Source: an uncultured bacterium
Lineage (GTDB): Bacteria; Cyanobacteriota; Vampirovibrionia; Gastranaerophilales; Gastranaerophilaceae
Assembly (NCBI GenBank): GCA_902475545.1
Contig: CABRZP010000024.1
Coordinates: forward strand, 1-19,928
Reading direction: 5' to 3'
DNA length: 19,928 nucleotides
Made by a program: the position numbers and the translations under genes. The notes under the pieces were generated by a model. That model saw nothing but the letters and a program-made list of their open reading frames with translations, did no database searches and was not told the origin of the DNA. Positions 1-8,100 of the stretch are shown in pieces (the stretch's first letter is position 1; each line of letters opens with the position of its first letter).

Positions 1-127
1 TTTGTAATATCTCTATTACTCACACTCGTTTTCAGCTATTCTGTTTTCAATGTTCGACTTATGTATACATCCAACGCTTATTGCTATTGGATCCTTTCCT
101 TACTCTGGCTTACACCCGAGTTTCCTC
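1..127 (-). ncRNA. Structured leader, possibly of an rRNA gene to the left
   Basis: No protein gene is visible here. Read on the minus strand the segment contains CATTGAAAACAGAATAGC (complement of about 33-50). This resembles the TTGAAAACTGNATAG motif in rRNA leaders and 16S-23S spacers of cyanobacteria and the similar Firmicute motif. Two hairpins precede it in the transcript: 102-121 (ACTC/GAGT plus GG/CC) and 69-92 (ATCCAA/TTGGAT, extended by GC/GC). A promoter-like pair lies just upstream at 128-155. The rRNA gene itself would lie left of position 1 and is not seen, so the identity is an inference from a short motif; it could instead be a leader of some other gene. Confidence 0.35.
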
Positions 128-155
128 ATCTTATCACTTGAATTTTAATTGTCAA
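128..155 (-). promoter_or_regulatory. Leftward promoter with A/T-tract upstream region
   Basis: On the minus strand a perfect TTGACA (-35, 155 to 150) is followed after 16 bp by TAAGAT (-10, 133 to 128; 4 of 6 matches). Upstream of the -35 box (156-200) are runs of A and T that could act as an UP element. The predicted start is near 121, giving a leader of at least 120 nt. The same DNA forms an inverted repeat (ACTTGAATT at 136-144, AATTGTCAAGT at 147-157), which on the plus strand is followed by T-rich sequence, so a rightward terminator is an alternative reading. Confidence 0.4.
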
Positions 156-342
156 GTAAGATTTTTACTTTTTTAATCTTTAATAAAACTTTCGTTTTTA
201 GATAATAAATTCTAAGTATCTGGTTTTATAAACTTAAGGTCTGTGCATTCACTGCACATTTGATATAGTAACTCTAAAAAAATATGATTTCAAGTGTTTT
301 GTTTTATTTTGTTAATAATTCGTTACAAAATATTTTTTCAAC
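156..342. other. AT-rich intergenic stretch
   Basis: No gene is seen between the leftward promoter and the phosphorylase terminator. The only structure noted is a short perfect dyad, TGTGCA-ttcac-TGCACA at 242-258, of unknown meaning; it could be an operator or chance. Confidence 0.4.
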
Positions 343-373
343 AAAAAAAGAGGCGATAATATCACCTCTTTTT
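343..373 (-). terminator. Intrinsic terminator of the phosphorylase gene
   Basis: AAAAGAGG and CCTCTTTT arms with an inner GAT/ATC pairing form a strong hairpin (one C/A mismatch). On the minus strand it is followed by a run of seven U (complement of 343-349). It lies about 24 bp beyond the stop codon of the leftward phosphorylase gene. Because the flanks are A on one side and T on the other, it could also work rightward. Confidence 0.85.
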
Positions 374-396
374 ACTTATAAATAGTCCTAATTAAA

Positions 397-2091
397 CTAT
401 TTAATGTTTGAGAATGTCCAAGCATCAAAAGTTGGAGCTTCTGTAATTTTCATTTCTTGCTTTTCTTCACCTGAGCATGAACCATCATGAGCAATAGGTT
501 TATACAATCTATTATAGTATTCAACAACCATTCTATCGGAGTTGAAATATGCTTCTGATGTTCTAATTGCTTGACGCATCAATCTAGCCCATTCCATTTT
601 ATTTTCATAGTATGTAGGAATAATTTGATCTTCAATAATACTCATCAAGCATTTATGATCTTTCCAATGTCTTTCTTCCCAAGACATTTCATCATCAATT
701 TCAGGATACTCAATAGCATAACCATTTATGCCTGAGAATGTACCTTCAACAGTCCAACCGTCAAAGATAGAAAGGTGAAGAGCACCATTCATATTTGCAG
801 ACATACCTGAAGTTCCTGAAGCTTCAAAAGGTCTTAATGGAGTATTTAACCAGATATCAGAACCTCTTTTCAACATGCCTGACAATTGAAGTTCATAACC
901 AGGAAGAACAACAACATTTTTCAATGAATGAGATCTATTCAACAATTTATTAAACATTTCTCTACCCATAACATCATCCGGATGGAATTTACCGGCAAAA
1001 ATAATTTGAACTTTATTTTCATCCAAAAGCTTGCCAATTCTATCTTTATCCATAAGGATAAGCCATGCACGTTTATAATCAGCAAATCTTCTTGCCCAAG
1101 TAATTGTTAATACATCAGGATCAAATCTTTTACCTGCAACATTAGCAATATATTGGAACAACTCAGCTTTCATTTCACGCTTAACATCTAACAAGCCTTT
1201 AGGGTCGTTTTTAACAGCAGCAATTCTTTTATCTTGCCAGTATTGAAGATTAACGGCATTAGTAATAGCTCTTATAGGACATCTGCCATCAACCCATTCC
1301 CACATTTTATTAGCAACAAGGCCGTGTAATTGAGATACAGCATTTGCAATTCTGGACATTCTTAAAGCTGCAACTGTTAAAGAGAAGTTTTCTCCGCCTA
1401 AATTAACAGCAGTTTCACGAGAAGCACCGGCAAAGAAGCCACCTTCTAACAATGTATCTACCCAGTGAACTTCATTACCTGCGGCAACAGGAGTGTGAGT
1501 TGTGAACACTGTACGTTTTTTAACTTCGTTTAAATCACCGTTATATTGTCTCAAAAGTTCAAACGCAGCAGGAAGAGCATGACCTTCGTTCATGTGAACA
1601 ACGTCGAAATTGTATCCAACTTGTTGAAGTATTCTCACACCTGCAACACCAAGAACTGTTTCTTGAGCAATTCTGATTTTTTCGTTACCATCATACAATT
1701 TATGAGAAATACTTCTTGCCCAATCACTATTACCTTCAAAGTCAGTAGTTAATAAATATACAGGGCAAGTTCCAAACAATTCAGGTTTAACCAAAAATGC
1801 TTTAACTTTAACTTTTTCTCCAAAAATATCAACTTCAGTTTGAACATTTAAATCAGTCAAATAATCATAATATTTTCTGATATAAGCAACTTCAACGTTG
1901 CCTGAATGATCAATTCGTTGGTCATAATAACCGTATGACCATAGCATAGTTACACCAACCATTGGCATTTGTAAATATCCAGCAGACAACATATGAGAAC
2001 CTGCTAAGAATCCCAGCCCTCCAGAGTATGTGCTAAGTGATTGATCCATAGCGATTTCCATTGAAAAATACGCTACATTTGGTAATGCCAT
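397..2091 (-). CDS. glgP: Compact alpha-glucan (glycogen/starch) phosphorylase, GT35 family
   Basis: This 564-aa protein matches the short alpha-glucan phosphorylase type (GT35), which releases glucose-1-phosphate from glycogen or maltodextrins in the cytoplasm. Visible motifs are the N-terminal TYSGGLGFLAG (21-31), MNEGHALPAAFELL (167-180), FTTHTPVAAGNE (196-207), the phosphate-binding region ARRFADYKR (333-341, with R335 and K340 in the spacing of the muscle enzyme's R569/K574), AGKFHPDD (366-373) and RPFEASGTSGM (420-430). The residue after that Met, where phosphorylases normally carry the lysine that binds pyridoxal phosphate, is Ser431, so catalysis by the standard mechanism is in doubt. 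The start is supported by AGAGAGG about 7 nt upstream. It is monocistronic, with its own promoter and terminator. A GH57 enzyme at 9057-11558 shares the alpha-glucan theme. Family call is secure; activity is not. Confidence 0.9.
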   Translation of the reverse strand: MALPNVAYFSMEIAMDQSLSTYSGGLGFLAGSHMLSAGYLQMPMVGVTMLWSYGYYDQRIDHSGNVEVAYIRKYYDYLTDLNVQTEVDIFGEKVKVKAFLVKPELFGTCPVYLLTTDFEGNSDWARSISHKLYDGNEKIRIAQETVLGVAGVRILQQVGYNFDVVHMNEGHALPAAFELLRQYNGDLNEVKKRTVFTTHTPVAAGNEVHWVDTLLEGGFFAGASRETAVNLGGENFSLTVAALRMSRIANAVSQLHGLVANKMWEWVDGRCPIRAITNAVNLQYWQDKRIAAVKNDPKGLLDVKREMKAELFQYIANVAGKRFDPDVLTITWARRFADYKRAWLILMDKDRIGKLLDENKVQIIFAGKFHPDDVMGREMFNKLLNRSHSLKNVVVLPGYELQLSGMLKRGSDIWLNTPLRPFEASGTSGMSANMNGALHLSIFDGWTVEGTFSGINGYAIEYPEIDDEMSWEERHWKDHKCLMSIIEDQIIPTYYENKMEWARLMRQAIRTSEAYFNSDRMVVEYYNRLYKPIAHDGSCSGEEKQEMKITEAPTFDAWTFSNIK

Positions 2092-2160
2092 AATTTACCT
2101 CTCTTCTCTCTATAACTTCTATACACTAAATTTTTCATGTACACATAATTGTGCTTCAAC

Positions 2161-2189
2161 ATTGTATCATATAAGTTTATATTTTACAA
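2161..2189 (-). promoter_or_regulatory. Promoter of the phosphorylase gene
   Basis: On the minus strand TTGTAA (2189 to 2184) is followed after 17 bp by TACAAT (2166 to 2161), with TG one base before the -10 box (extended -10). The predicted start is about 60 nt upstream of the ATG at 2091. The terminator at 2208-2251 insulates it from the gene upstream. Confidence 0.55.
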
Positions 2190-2207
2190 TCACACTTAAA
2201 AATTTTA

Positions 2208-2251
2208 TAAAAAAGAGTGCTAATATTATATAAATATAATATTAGCACTCT
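2208..2251 (-). terminator. Terminator with a perfect 18-bp stem, after the PLP enzyme gene
   Basis: Left arm 2214-2231 and right arm 2234-2251 are exact reverse complements, with only two bases between. On the minus strand the hairpin is followed by TTTTTT (complement of 2208-2214), as expected for an intrinsic terminator of the gene ending at 2324. The arms contain GAGTGCTAA and TTAGCACTC, the two halves of the CIRCE heat-shock operator but in the opposite order. Confidence 0.8.
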
Positions 2252-2323
2252 GGGAACTACTTTTTACATCAAATTAAATTTTGCATCTCATTTCCCTAGT
2301 TACATTTCTTTACAAACTAACGT

Positions 2324-3568
2324 TTAATGCGAAATATTTAGGTTTTCAAGAAATCTTTTTAAAGCAATTTTCACATGAGAATAAGTCAAACCACCCTGCA
2401 TATAGGCAACATAAGGCTCTCGCATCGGTCCATCTGCAGATAATTCAATTGTTGACCCTTCAATAAACGTTCCGCCTGCCATAATAACTTTATCTTCATA
2501 TCCTGGAATATATTCAGGAATTGGGGTTACATAACCGTTCACAGGAGATAAAGATTGTATAGTTCTACAAAATTCTTCAAGAGGTTCAGGAGCCCCAAAT
2601 GTTATATTCTGAATAATATCTGTCCTTTTTTCATAATATTTTGGAGAAGAATCATAACCGATTGTATCAAAAATCTTTGAAGCCAGAACAGCACCTTTAA
2701 CAGCATCCGCAACAACTGAAGGAGCCATAAAAAAGCCCTGAAACATCAATCTGTGCTGATTAAACATAGCACCGCCTTCTGAACCGATACCCGGAGCAGT
2801 TAATCTATTTGCAGAACGTTCAACATAAAGTTCTTTACCTGCAATATATCCACCTGCTTCAACAATGCCACCTCCGGCATTTTTAATTAACGAACCTGCC
2901 ATCAAATCTGCACCAACTTCTGTTGGCTCCTTCTTATCTACAAATTCGCCATAACAGTTATCTACGAAACAAATACACTCAGGATTTTTTGCTTTTACAA
3001 TTTTACAAATTTTTTCTATAGTATCGATAGTCAAAGACTTTCTTGTTGAATACCCTTTAGAACGTTGAATTAACACCATAGTTGTCGATTCATCAACCAT
3101 TTGTTCAAGCTTCTCAAAATCAATATCAGTATCATTAATCAATGGAACTTCATCATACAAAACGCCATTACCAATAAGAGATGCCCGACGGGTTTCTTCA
3201 TCACCCATTGTACCGATAACTTCCTGCATTGTATCATAAGGAGTTCCAGCAACAGATAATAATTTATCTCCATATTTTAAATTTCCAAATAAAGCACATG
3301 CCAGAGTGTGAGTACCGGAAGCAAAATGAATTCTTACAAGAGCTTTTTCGGTCTTAAAAGTTTGTGCAAAAACTTTATCTAAAACTTCACGACCCAAATC
3401 ATCATGCCCGTACCCTGAAACTGTATAAAAATGTTCAGGAGCAACACGGTTATCAATAAAAGCCTGCAAAACTTTTTCCTGATTGTAATCTCTTATTTCA
3501 TCAATAATTTCAAATTGTTCACGTAAATCTTTTTCTGCCTGTTTAATAATTTCTTTATTTGTTGTCAT
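2324..3568 (-). CDS. PLP-dependent methionine gamma-lyase-like (aluminium resistance) family protein
   Basis: The 414-aa protein fits the family annotated as methionine gamma-lyase-like or 'aluminium resistance protein' (PF06838, related to B. subtilis YnbB), fold-type I PLP enzymes of the Cys/Met metabolism group. Visible features are VSGYGHDDLGR (50-60), RIHFASGTHTLACALFGNL (79-97), the PLP-contacting Asp in FVDNCYGEF (D203), and the probable Schiff-base lysine K229 in GSLIKNAGGGIVEAGGYIAG. Length is normal for the family. The start is supported by AAGAGGG about 8 nt upstream on the minus strand. True substrate is not known to me and the aluminium label should not be taken as function. A dyad overlapping the ribosome binding site (3580-3601) suggests leader control. 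It is monocistronic, ending at a strong terminator. Confidence 0.88.
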   Translation of the reverse strand: MTTNKEIIKQAEKDLREQFEIIDEIRDYNQEKVLQAFIDNRVAPEHFYTVSGYGHDDLGREVLDKVFAQTFKTEKALVRIHFASGTHTLACALFGNLKYGDKLLSVAGTPYDTMQEVIGTMGDEETRRASLIGNGVLYDEVPLINDTDIDFEKLEQMVDESTTMVLIQRSKGYSTRKSLTIDTIEKICKIVKAKNPECICFVDNCYGEFVDKKEPTEVGADLMAGSLIKNAGGGIVEAGGYIAGKELYVERSANRLTAPGIGSEGGAMFNQHRLMFQGFFMAPSVVADAVKGAVLASKIFDTIGYDSSPKYYEKRTDIIQNITFGAPEPLEEFCRTIQSLSPVNGYVTPIPEYIPGYEDKVIMAGGTFIEGSTIELSADGPMREPYVAYMQGGLTYSHVKIALKRFLENLNISH

Positions 3569-3579
3569 TTTAATACCCT

Positions 3580-3601
3580 CTTGAAATTATCATATTTCAA
3601 G
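3580..3601. promoter_or_regulatory. Dyad at the ribosome binding site of the PLP enzyme gene
   Basis: CTTGAAAT (3580-3587) and ATTTCAAG (3594-3601) are perfect 8-bp arms around TATCAT. On the minus strand the second arm ends in AAG, which is also the start of the AAGAGGG ribosome binding site of the gene starting at 3568. It may be an operator or an RNA hairpin that partly hides the binding site. AT-rich composition makes chance possible. Confidence 0.35.
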
Positions 3602-3673
3602 CATATTTATAAATCAAAAATATAAGATGATTGAGTAATTTAAATTTACAAAAATAAAATTTAAACTACCCAT

Positions 3674-4402
3674 ATGAAGAAACTTTTATTCATACTTGTA
3701 ATAGTTTGTATATTAAACTTACCTGCATTATGTTCACAATATGGCTTGCATTCGCCGCAAAATTTCAGCAACAATTTTGATACTGAAGCAGGAGAAAGAA
3801 TTCTATTTATATTAGATTTATCCAACAGCATGACTGAAAACCTTGAAGGCTCAACTAAATTTAACCTTATGCTGGATACAATGCAAAAAATTTTACCGAA
3901 AATCAACCCTAATACTTGGGTTGGATTAAGAGTTTACGGACATAGAATGGGGTTTACTCCTATGGAAGCCTGCAGAGCTTCTGTTCTTGTTTCTCCAATT
4001 GCTCAAAACAATAGTAACGGTATTGAAAATGCACTTTCAAGAACAAAACCCAGAGGCATGACGCCTATAACATATTCACTAAAACAAGCAATTAAATATG
4101 ATTTCATGGGCTTTAACGGCAAAAAACATATCATATTACTTACTGATGGGGGAGAAAACTGCGATGAAAGTCCTTGTACTTTTGTTATGAATTTAATAAA
4201 AATACGACGGGATGTGCATATAGATGTTATTGCTTTCAACGTAAAAGATTCAGATGATTTAGAACAATTGGAATGCACAGCTCTTGTAACAAGCGGAAAA
4301 TTTTATAATGCACAAACTGCAGCTGAACTTTTAAACGGGTTTAATAATAGTATAGAATCATCTAAAAGTGTTGAAGCAAAAATTGTATTACCTCAAAAAT
4401 AA
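3674..4402 (+). CDS. Secreted von Willebrand factor A domain protein
   Basis: The 242-aa product begins with a signal peptide (KK then a hydrophobic stretch at about 4-19, likely cut near ALCS at 18-21). The rest is one VWA domain: MIDAS motif DLSNS at D48-S52, the second metal-site threonine in RGMTPI (T130) and the aspartate in LLTDGGE (D158). All metal ligands are present, so a divalent-metal adhesion or protein-binding role outside the membrane is plausible. Four or more Cys after the signal peptide (C100, C163, C168, C201) could form disulfides. The ribosome binding site is poor: only AT-rich sequence precedes the ATG. It is divergent from the PLP enzyme and precedes a small Cys-rich secreted protein on the same strand by 67 nt. 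Partner and pathway are unknown. Confidence 0.8.
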   Translation: MKKLLFILVIVCILNLPALCSQYGLHSPQNFSNNFDTEAGERILFILDLSNSMTENLEGSTKFNLMLDTMQKILPKINPNTWVGLRVYGHRMGFTPMEACRASVLVSPIAQNNSNGIENALSRTKPRGMTPITYSLKQAIKYDFMGFNGKKHIILLTDGGENCDESPCTFVMNLIKIRRDVHIDVIAFNVKDSDDLEQLECTALVTSGKFYNAQTAAELLNGFNNSIESSKSVEAKIVLPQK

Positions 4403-4469
4403 AAACTAGCACAATGGCTAATAGAAAAGTGGCGGAATGCATGATTTAAAAGAGTTACAGGAGGGTACT

Positions 4470-4670
4470 ATGAAAAAGACATTTTTCACAATCGCATTAG
4501 TAGGTTTATTATTTGGTATAGGATATTCTGCAATCCAAGCTGCTCCAACAACTCAAGTTGAAACTCGTTCCGGATGCTGTTCACATCATGGAGGAGTTGC
4601 TTATTGCGGCAAATACGGTTATTACATTTGCAACGATGGAACTCAAAGCCCAAGCTGCACTTGCAGATAA
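4470..4670 (+). CDS. Small secreted Cys-rich protein with SHHGGV...DGTxSPSC motif
   Basis: The start at 4470 is chosen because AGGAGGGT lies 3 nt before it; an in-frame ATG at 4437 lacks a binding site and would spoil the signal peptide. The 66-aa product has a signal peptide (MKK, hydrophobic core, cut after about IQAA) leaving about 43 residues. The mature part holds six Cys, with CCSHHGGV, YYICNDGT and SPSCTC. This pattern occurs in small secreted bacterial proteins (cf. the SHHGGV motif of DUF3761), probably a metal-binding or disulfide-knotted minidomain. It follows the VWA gene and may be co-transcribed. A terminator is predicted 113 nt downstream at 4783-4821. Biochemical function unknown. 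Confidence 0.8.
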   Translation: MKKTFFTIALVGLLFGIGYSAIQAAPTTQVETRSGCCSHHGGVAYCGKYGYYICNDGTQSPSCTCR

Positions 4671-4680
4671 TTATATATTT

Positions 4681-4878
4681 CTATAAATTACGAAGTATAA
4701 GATCTATAAGTTGATTCGTTGTTAAACCTGTAGATTTATTTTTACGCATCGAATCTGGCAATAAACCGGTAATTTTATTATCATCTTTCAATAGATTATC
4801 TATTCTATTGAAAGATTTTTTCAAATAAGAAAAACCTTTATTTTTATCTATCGAAAACTTTACTTGGGGTACACGCAT
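4681..4878 (-). CDS. Small hypothetical protein, 65 aa
   Basis: The reading frame continues upstream to 4908, but the ATG at 4878 has GGAGA about 9 nt before it and is preferred. The product is basic, without signal peptide or membrane segment, with a repeated Lys/Asn-rich helical character (KKSFNRIDNLLKDDNK) and a C-terminal TTNQLIDLILRNL. I do not recognise it. It is convergent with the Cys-rich gene, only 10 bp apart, and carries that gene's predicted terminator inside its own coding sequence. It could be a real small cytoplasmic protein or a spurious frame; the good binding site favours real. Confidence 0.45.
   Translation of the reverse strand: MRVPQVKFSIDKNKGFSYLKKSFNRIDNLLKDDNKITGLLPDSMRKNKSTGLTTNQLIDLILRNL
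4783..4821 (+). terminator. Rightward intrinsic terminator inside an opposite-strand small gene
   Basis: Perfect 13-bp arms (4783-4795 and 4804-4816) around an 8-nt loop are followed on the plus strand by six T (4816-4821). The stem begins 113 nt after the stop of the Cys-rich gene at 4470-4670, and it sits within the minus-strand frame 4681-4878. There is no T-run on the minus strand side, so it is directional. Confidence 0.75.
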
Positions 4879-4984
4879 AATTAATTCTCCAGAAATTATA
4901 AAACACATTTTTTTAATATTTTGCTAGTTAACAATAAAAATATTTCAAAATGTACACAATAAAAAATTAAAACCTCTAACAAAG

Positions 4985-5010
4985 AGATTCTGAAACAAGT
5001 TCAGAATGAC
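4985..5010. repeat. REP-like dispersed palindrome
   Basis: ATTCTGAA-acaag-TTCAGAAT (4987-5007) followed by GAC forms a palindromic unit. The sequence GTCATTCTGAACTTGTTTC on the other strand is one that recurs as an intergenic repeat in many unrelated bacterial genomes. Only one copy is in the window, so the repeat status is from memory and not shown here. Confidence 0.5.
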
Positions 5011-5017
5011 AATAATT

Positions 5018-5101
5018 GGGGGTTGCTGGTAAATTTGGGCCTTGTAACTAAGCTTGGAACACATAAAGCCCCATCACATATCATTTACCTTTATATCCCC
5101 C
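5018..5101. repeat. Nested inverted repeats downstream of the SNF2 gene
   Basis: Three pairs of complementary blocks are nested in order: GGGGG (5018-5022) with CCCCC (5097-5101), GGTAAAT (5028-5034) with ATTTACC (5083-5089), and GGGC (5037-5040) with GCCC (5069-5072). The centre contains AAGCTT. The G+C-rich blocks stand out from the AT-rich surroundings. It could be a decayed miniature mobile element joined to the palindrome at 4985-5010, or a large 3' hairpin of the helicase mRNA. Confidence 0.4.
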
Positions 5102-8100
5102 TAATCTACAGAGAATATTTCACGAATATCGTCCATTGTTAAAGACTTCGTAATATTTCTATCTACAGAAATTACGCTGTCAACAAGGTTTCGCTTAATA
5201 GTTTTAAGTTTTTGAATTTTTTCTTCAACAGTATTTCTTGTAATAAGTCTGTATACAAAAACTTTTTTCTTTTGCCCGATACGATAAGCTCGGTCTGTTG
5301 CTTGATCTTCAACGGCAGGGTTCCACCAAGGATCATAATGGATTACATAATCTGCTCCGGTTAAGTTCAAACCTGTACCGCCGGCTTTCAAGCTGATTAA
5401 GAAAATAGGAATTGTCGGATCTGAATTAAATCTTTCAACAGCACCTTGTCGGTCTTTTGTTTTACCTGTCAGGTATTCATACTTAATACCTGATTTATCT
5501 AACCATGCTTTTACAATATCTAACATGTCAACAAATTGACTGAATAAAAGAATTCTATGACCTTCTGAGATAATTTCTTCAAGCATAACTTTAAGTTTTT
5601 CAAATTTACCTGAAGAAATAACATTTTTAACATTATTTTTATCGTAAAGTCTCGGGTGACAGCAGATTTGACGCATACGAAGAAGTGCAGAGAAGATAGA
5701 CAATCTGCTCTTTTCAAGTCCGTTTTGCTCAATTGATTTGAACAATTCTTCTTTAGTACTGTCAAGAACTTGTAAATAGAAATCCTTTTGCTCATCTGTA
5801 AGTTCACAGTATGCAATATTTTCAACTTTATCAGGAAGATCTTTTGCAACATCGCGTTTCATGCGACGTAAGATAAACGGATAAATTTGCAATTTAAGAC
5901 GTTTTTCAACAATTTTATCCTGACGTTCCATAATCGGATTAACATATCTGGAATTAAAATCTGCCATTGAGAATAGAAATCCCGGCATCAAGAAGTCAAA
6001 TACTGACCATAACTCTTCCAGTTTATTTTCAATCGGAGTACCTGAAAGGGCTAATTTATGCTGAGAATTTAATTGCTTAACCGCTTGAGCTGTTTGAGAT
6101 GTCGCATTTTTAATATTTTGTGATTCATCTAAAATAACATAACGAAAATTAATATCTTTTAACTTCTGAATGTCTCGTCTCACAAGAGCATAACTTGTAA
6201 TAATAACATCATATTCAGGAATTTTTTTGAAAAATTGTTTTCTTTCTCCACCTTGAAGTTTCAAACAAGACAGTGTCGGAGCAAATTTTTCAATTTCAGA
6301 TTCCCAGTTAAAAACAACCGTTGTAGGTGCAATAACAAGAGTTGGCATCGGACCGTCTTCTTCTTTAGCTTTTTGCAAAAGAGTCAAAGCCTGTAAAGTT
6401 TTACCTAACCCCATATCATCGGCAAGAATTCCATTCAAACCGTACTTATACATAAACCATAACCAGCCGAAACCTTTCAACTGATATTCTCTGAATTCAG
6501 CATTGATGCCTTCCGGCAATTTTAAATCATCGGTAGTTGAGAATGTAGACATCTGATCCCAGAATTTTTGGAAACGTTCACTCAAAATCAATTCTACACC
6601 AAGGTTTTTAAGTTCATTAATTAAACCTGCACGATAGGTTTTAACAGTAAAACGGTTATCCGGATTTCTGTAAACATCAAATGAATTAAATGAACGCATC
6701 ATTGAATAAATATTTTGTGCAGGATACTCTACAAAACCAAGACTTCTAATACGAGCATACTTTTCATCATTTTGAATAGTTTCGTAAATATCATCAAAAT
6801 TAATTATTTCTTCTCCGGCTTGACCATAAATATTTATATCAAAACTATCAGGCTGTTCATCAGAGAAGTCAATTTTTGCACAAAGTCTGAAAGGTTCATC
6901 CATCAATTTAAAGAAAGACATATCATCTTTTTCTTCAAATTTCCATCCTTCACCGGCTTGTTTTAAATAATAGTTATAAAAATCAATAGCATTTTCTTTT
7001 TCTAAGGCAAGATTATTTGTTTGCATCGGAACAAACTTACAAGCCAAAAGCATTGCATAAGCTTCGTTTTCACGTTTTAAATTACGTTTTACCCAATAAA
7101 TAATATCTTCATCCGGCTTTTTAACAGTAATATAAGGAGCCTTATCGTTAGAAGACTTGGAAAACGGAACTCTAACACCATCATATTCAAAATCCAATGA
7201 AGCTTTTAATGACTGGTCGTAATCAATTCCCATTGTTACAACATTAATTGGCGGACGTTCTTCAAGCATTAATTTTGAAATTTTTTCATCAATAACAACA
7301 TCCATTACTTCTCGAAGCTTCGGCAAATCTTCATAAATAAACTTTCCGCATTCAGCATCTTTCAAATCAGTAAACGAAGATTTAATAAGATTTTGCGGAA
7401 TAGATTGAATTGCAACACTTGTAGGGAAAATAATATTTTTATACCTGCCCCATTTCAAATGTCTTGAAAAATAACGAACTTCCTCAAAAGGATAAACATC
7501 ATCAAAATCCGGACGCTGCCACTCTAAAGATAACAACAAGGTTCCCGGAACATTTGAAGTGTTTACATACAAAACAAGCTTCCATTCATCATCAGTAAAT
7601 TTTAATCTTTCTTTTGTTTTTTCATCCAAAACCTCATCAGCTTTAGCTAATAATGAAAATACCGGACCAAATTTTGCAATCGGTATATCATACCATCCGG
7701 CCTTTTTATCCTGTCTTGAGATTTTCAATAACTGTTGAAATATTAAAAGTTCGACTTTTTGAGAATTATTTAACTCTAACCCTGCCTGCTTTTGTGCCTC
7801 AATAACCGCACGAAGAATCGGTTCAATCTGTCTTACAATTTTACCGTTTTCACGAGATCTTACAAGTATAGAAAAGAAATTAGCCTTTCTCTTTGGATTA
7901 AAGTGGAAAATATAACTACCCTGAGGTTCTTCTGTTAATGCAGTATTTTCATCAGGAAAATCAAATTCCATTCCGAATTTAGTTTCTAACCAATCTTCAT
8001 AAGCATGTTCGTCAATAGCTTTTAATGCGACAGCAACAGCGTGCTTGCACCATTCGTCTTTCAGAGGGCAATTACAACGAGCTTCTACTTTATTTTTCTT

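Noticed and set aside
2214..2251. CIRCE (HrcA) heat-shock operator
   Set aside because: The half-sites are in reversed order with a spacer unlike the 9 bp of CIRCE, and a T-run follows on the minus strand, so a terminator explains it better.
3725..3736. Lipobox in the VWA protein signal peptide
   Set aside because: The residue before Cys20 is Leu, not Gly, Ala or Ser, so lipidation is unlikely though not excluded.
4437..4469. Upstream ATG for the Cys-rich gene
   Set aside because: It has no binding site, and the AGGAGGGT before 4470 with a clean signal peptide favours the later start.
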